DNA from: Sphingorhabdus sp. Alg231-15 | GTDB lineage: Bacteria > Pseudomonadota > Alphaproteobacteria > Sphingomonadales > Sphingomonadaceae | Assembly: GCF_900149705.1 (NCBI RefSeq) | Contig: NZ_LT703001.1 | Span: 2,418,001 to 2,482,000 of the forward strand | Direction of reading: 5' to 3' | DNA length: 64,000 nucleotides | Part shown: in pieces, positions 61,349 to 64,000 of the stretch | Position numbering within the stretch: position 1 is the first letter of the stretch | Layout: each line of letters starts with the position of its first letter | Notes under the pieces: generated by a model | The model's database searches: none | What the model was told of the DNA's origin: nothing | Seen by the model: only the letters and a program-made list of their open reading frames with translations | Translations under genes and position numbers: made by a program

Positions 61349-62035
61349 TCACCGTTCAGACAGATAATAGCGTTCCTGTTCCTTTAGATCGTCATCAAGA
61401 TCGTAGATGATCGGCTGACCCGTCGGGATTTCCAGCCCGGTAATCTCATCGTCCGAAATTCCCGAGAGATGCTTGACCAATGCGCGCAGGCTATTGCCAT
61501 GGGCGGAGATCAGCACGCGCTTACCGGATTGCAATTCCGGCGCGATCCGGCTTTTCCAATAAGGCAGCACGCGGGCGATTGTGTCTTTCAAGCTCTCGGT
61601 CGCGGGCACTTCAATTCCTGCATAGCGCGGATCGGATGACATTTGATATTCGCTATCGGCAGCCATTGGCGGCGGCGGCGTATCGAAACTGCGACGCCAG
61701 ATATGCACCTGTTCGTCACCATGTTTGTCGCGGGTTTCTTGTTTGTTGAGACCGGTTAGCCCGCCATAATGGCGTTCGTTCAGCCGGTAGTTTTTCTCGA
61801 CCGGCAACCAAAGCCGATCCATTTCTTCCAGCGCGAGATTAAGTGTCTTTATCGCGCGGCTTTGTAAGCTGGTGAAGCACAAGTCTGACTCAATGCCTTT
61901 TTCCTTCATCATGCGGCCAGCTTCCTTGGCTTCTTCAATTCCTTTTTCGGTGACATCTACATCCCACCACCCGGTGAAGCGGTTTTCCAGATTCCATTGC
62001 GACTGGCCGTGACGAAGCAGAATGAGCTGAGGCAT
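61349..62035 (-). CDS. gpmA: 2,3-bisphosphoglycerate-dependent phosphoglycerate mutase
   Basis: 228 residues. LILLRHGQSQWNLENRFTGWWDVDVTEKGIEEA holds the phosphohistidine RHG; LNERHYGGLTGLNK, and SAHGNSLRALVKHLSG complete the active site. Glycolytic interconversion of 3- and 2-phosphoglycerate. Lone gene. Confidence 0.96.
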   Translation of the reverse strand: MPQLILLRHGQSQWNLENRFTGWWDVDVTEKGIEEAKEAGRMMKEKGIESDLCFTSLQSRAIKTLNLALEEMDRLWLPVEKNYRLNERHYGGLTGLNKQETRDKHGDEQVHIWRRSFDTPPPPMAADSEYQMSSDPRYAGIEVPATESLKDTIARVLPYWKSRIAPELQSGKRVLISAHGNSLRALVKHLSGISDDEITGLEIPTGQPIIYDLDDDLKEQERYYLSER

Positions 62036-62126
62036 TTAATGTCCTTATTTGATGTGTTGCCGCATCCTTAGCGGCGAAGGTGTTTCACGCCAAGCTGCAT
62101 ATTTGTTTTGCGTGCGGCCACCAACA

Positions 62127-63098
62127 CTAGAATATTCGGCTGAGGGTGTAGAATGCGCCTAGTCCACCAACCAGGTAGAGAGCCGGAGCCTCAATCCATT
62201 TGCGCTTGTCCAGAGATATTTTGCCTGCCAACCACAAGACCGCAAGAGCCAGGCAAACAAACAAAATCTGTCCGACTTCGACGCCAAGATTGAACAACAG
62301 CAATGCCCATATTTCTTCGCCCTTGGGAAGGCCAATATCCGCCAGCGCGCCGGCAAAACCAAGTCCATGAAGCAACCCAAATCCGAGTGCGATTAACCAT
62401 GGTCTGCGGATTGTGATGCTTGTCTTTCCCGCCCATTTGCGCACCACTTCGATGGCGAGGAAGAATATCGACACAGCGATCAGTAATTCAACCGGTTCGC
62501 TGGGTAGCGTAAACAAACCCAGGGCGGTGATGGCGAGAGTGATGCTGTGACCAAGGGTAAAGGCGGTGATCACCCACAAAAGCTGACGCGGGGCAGTGAG
62601 CAGCAATAGGCCGAGCACGAACAGCAAATGATCCCAGCCGAACAGCATATGTTCCGCTCCGATGCGTAGATAAGCACCGGTCGGGGAGCCAGCCGGATCG
62701 CCTAGCGCAAAAGAAGCGCTGGCAGGGCGCAAGACATAGGTGCTTTCTGTCCCATCTTTCGTGCGCAAGCGGACAAAGACATCAGTGAGCGTGCGGTCCA
62801 GTCCCGCAATGGAAACACGGCCTTTATCCAGACGACAGGGTATCTGCCAGCTTTCGACAATCGCATCGCCCGATACAACCTGATCTATCGTCTCCGGTTC
62901 CGGGCATTGATCGGGCAAGATGGGTCGCATCTTTAGCTTGCGACCAGACAGGATCGGCTGTTTCCAGACGACCGCGACGGTGCCGCCGGATTGCTCGGTC
63001 AGTTCGAGGGCAGCGGGCCGGATTTCATGGGCGCTGGCAACTATGCCGCACATCCACATAAGGATGGCCCAGGAAACGCTGAACCTTATGACCGTCAC
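62127..63098 (-). CDS. HupE/UreJ-like membrane protein
   Basis: 323 residues. A signal peptide (ILMWMCGIVASAHEI) and a periplasmic beta domain to about residue 145 precede six membrane helices with GWDHLLFVLGLLLL, FTLGHSITLAITALG, GLLHGLGFAGALADIG and FNLGVEVGQ. These His motifs are those of HupE/UreJ_2 proteins, linked to nickel or metal handling in some bacteria. ATG overlaps the isomerase stop by 4 bp. Confidence 0.9.
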   Translation of the reverse strand: MTVIRFSVSWAILMWMCGIVASAHEIRPAALELTEQSGGTVAVVWKQPILSGRKLKMRPILPDQCPEPETIDQVVSGDAIVESWQIPCRLDKGRVSIAGLDRTLTDVFVRLRTKDGTESTYVLRPASASFALGDPAGSPTGAYLRIGAEHMLFGWDHLLFVLGLLLLTAPRQLLWVITAFTLGHSITLAITALGLFTLPSEPVELLIAVSIFFLAIEVVRKWAGKTSITIRRPWLIALGFGLLHGLGFAGALADIGLPKGEEIWALLLFNLGVEVGQILFVCLALAVLWLAGKISLDKRKWIEAPALYLVGGLGAFYTLSRIF

Positions 63099-63934
63099 TT
63101 GTCAGAGCCTTCAATCACGACATCATAGTCGCGCACGAGTTTTCTCAAGGCCGCCTGCTTGGCCTTGGCGCTCTGATTTTCCTGCCAAGCTTCGGTGACT
63201 TCCGCCTTGATCGGTTCAAAACTCGCTTCAGCAGCGCCGTCAATGGTTTCTATCCGGACCAGATGCAACCCAAAGGCAGAGCCGATGGGCGAGCTCCATG
63301 ATCCGGACTTCAGCTTAAAGATCGCGCTGGCAAATTCCGAACCGAACAATCGGGTAACCTCGCTTTCAGGTATCGCGGCATAGCTACGTTTCTGAATGAA
63401 AGGGTCGCCCAGACCTTTCCAGTCCGCTCCCGATTGCACGTTCAGCAAATTGTCGTCCGCTATCCTGTCAATCGCAACACCATGTTTTTCCGGGCTAAGA
63501 TAGATATGGACAAAACTCCGCCGTTCAGGCGCGGCAAACTTATCGCGGTTTGCTTCAAACCATTGCTTCAACTCTGCATCTGTTGGATTGGTTGCTTTGC
63601 TTTCGCCGCTGACCAGAAAGTCCATTTTCTGTGCCAGGCGGCGTTTGATGATGGTGTCGTCATCGCCAAGCCCAAGCCGCTCGGCCTCGCGAACCAGAAC
63701 CTCCTGTTGCACGAATTGATCGATAATTTGTTGTTTATCCTCACCGGTGGGAAGGCGGCCGGCAGTATTCGCCCATAGCGCGCTGAGCCGATCAAGCTCA
63801 GCGGTGCTGAGGGTTATCGTGCGGCCTTGCTCACCCTGATAGCTTGACCAGTGATGATTGATGAACACCAGTATCAGCCCGATTAGAATGAAATGGTTGA
63901 TCGGATCGCGCAGAGCTTTTTTCAACATGGTCAT
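63095..63934 (-). CDS. PpiC-type peptidyl-prolyl cis-trans isomerase
   Basis: 279 residues: a membrane anchor (NHFILIGLILVFINHHW), an N-terminal helical SurA-like domain (IIDQFVQQEVLVREAERLGL) and a parvulin-like domain (FVHIYLSPEKHGVAIDRIADD ... WSSPIGSAFGLHLVRIETID). Periplasmic folding helper. Directly coupled with the HupE-type gene; the pair is common. Confidence 0.9.
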   Translation of the reverse strand: MTMLKKALRDPINHFILIGLILVFINHHWSSYQGEQGRTITLSTAELDRLSALWANTAGRLPTGEDKQQIIDQFVQQEVLVREAERLGLGDDDTIIKRRLAQKMDFLVSGESKATNPTDAELKQWFEANRDKFAAPERRSFVHIYLSPEKHGVAIDRIADDNLLNVQSGADWKGLGDPFIQKRSYAAIPESEVTRLFGSEFASAIFKLKSGSWSSPIGSAFGLHLVRIETIDGAAEASFEPIKAEVTEAWQENQSAKAKQAALRKLVRDYDVVIEGSDK

Positions 63935-63959
63935 AGATATAACGACATTTCAGAATTGC

Positions 63960-63981
63960 GCTCAGCCTGAGTTTGTCGAAG
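63960..63981. repeat. CTCAGCCTGAG-type repeat at the window end
   Basis: GCTCAGCCTGAGTTTGTCGAAG, whose first 11 bases after G form a 5-1-5 palindrome. The CTCAGCCTGAG-TTTGTCGAAG string is a common dispersed repeat in sphingomonads; only one copy seen here. Confidence 0.4.
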
Positions 63982-64000
63982 AGTCTTGAGACCAGCTTCG

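Noticed and set aside
1-64000. CRISPR array, prophage or insertion sequence
   Set aside because: No regular spacer-repeat pattern, integrase, transposase or phage structural gene was found; the repeats seen are single or dispersed hairpins.

Overview
The window is a stretch of chromosome from an alphaproteobacterium, almost certainly of the order Sphingomonadales (Sphingorhabdus/Parasphingorhabdus-like; the genus is inference). Grounds: the block htpX - rsmB - rpe - heparinase-like gene - purH, the block purE - purK - folA - M19 dipeptidase - ribF - ileS - lspA - DUF3035 lipoprotein, a RibB with a dead RibA half, the zinc-ribbon gene divergent from ftsEX, and the hairpin repeats typical of this group. 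No phage, plasmid, transposase, rRNA or CRISPR array was seen; one tRNA (Leu, anticodon GAG) is present.

Layout. 0-2.5 kb: end of a universal stress protein, a flavodoxin-fold oxidoreductase, a secreted protein and a small conserved protein, then tRNA-Leu. 2.8-7 kb: zinc-ribbon protein facing ftsE-ftsX-ydcF-like-plsC (division and envelope). 7-15.3 kb: a carbohydrate/sugar-acid island (SMP-30 lactonase, GH3 glucosidase, gluconokinase, gluconate permease and a lipoprotein joining a Kelch propeller to a putative glycosidase) with a shared TGACAA-N2-TTGTCA operator in both divergent promoters. 15.3-18.4 kb: acyl-CoA genes (CaiB/BaiF transferase, thiolase-like protein without its catalytic cysteine). 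18.5-20.9 kb: membrane GGDEF-EAL protein. 21-24.3 kb: tyrosine catabolism (Lrp regulator, FAH, VOC protein, HPPD). 24.5-27 kb: bacterial voltage-gated sodium channel, then a nitric-oxide module (nsrR divergent from a truncated-haemoglobin operon with a clear NsrR operator). 27-28.7 kb: ribB(X)-ribH. 28.9-40 kb: accessory oxidoreductases and regulators, including an HxlR regulator facing a three-gene operon across a 16-bp-arm inverted repeat, an XRE/MmyB regulator with tandem operators, a B3 metallo-beta-lactamase and an SDHAF4-like protein. 40-46.6 kb: htpX to purH. 46.7-51 kb: two tandem paralogous 39-residue peptides beside a LysR regulator, a thioesterase, MAPEG and YHS proteins and an AraC regulator. 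51-60.5 kb: a long minus-strand housekeeping run from purE to the DUF3035 lipoprotein. 60.7-64 kb: soluble diguanylate cyclase, gpmA, HupE/UreJ-type protein and a PpiC-like isomerase.

Most notable: (1) the tandem 39-residue peptides, which align without gaps and share a leader; (2) a compound palindromic repeat inserted in frame inside ileS; (3) RibB carrying an N-terminal helix-turn-helix, with paired palindromes in its own promoter; (4) the Kelch-glycosidase lipoprotein with its shared operator and a gluconate permease that appears to start at ATC. All domain calls come from reading the translations; no database search was run.
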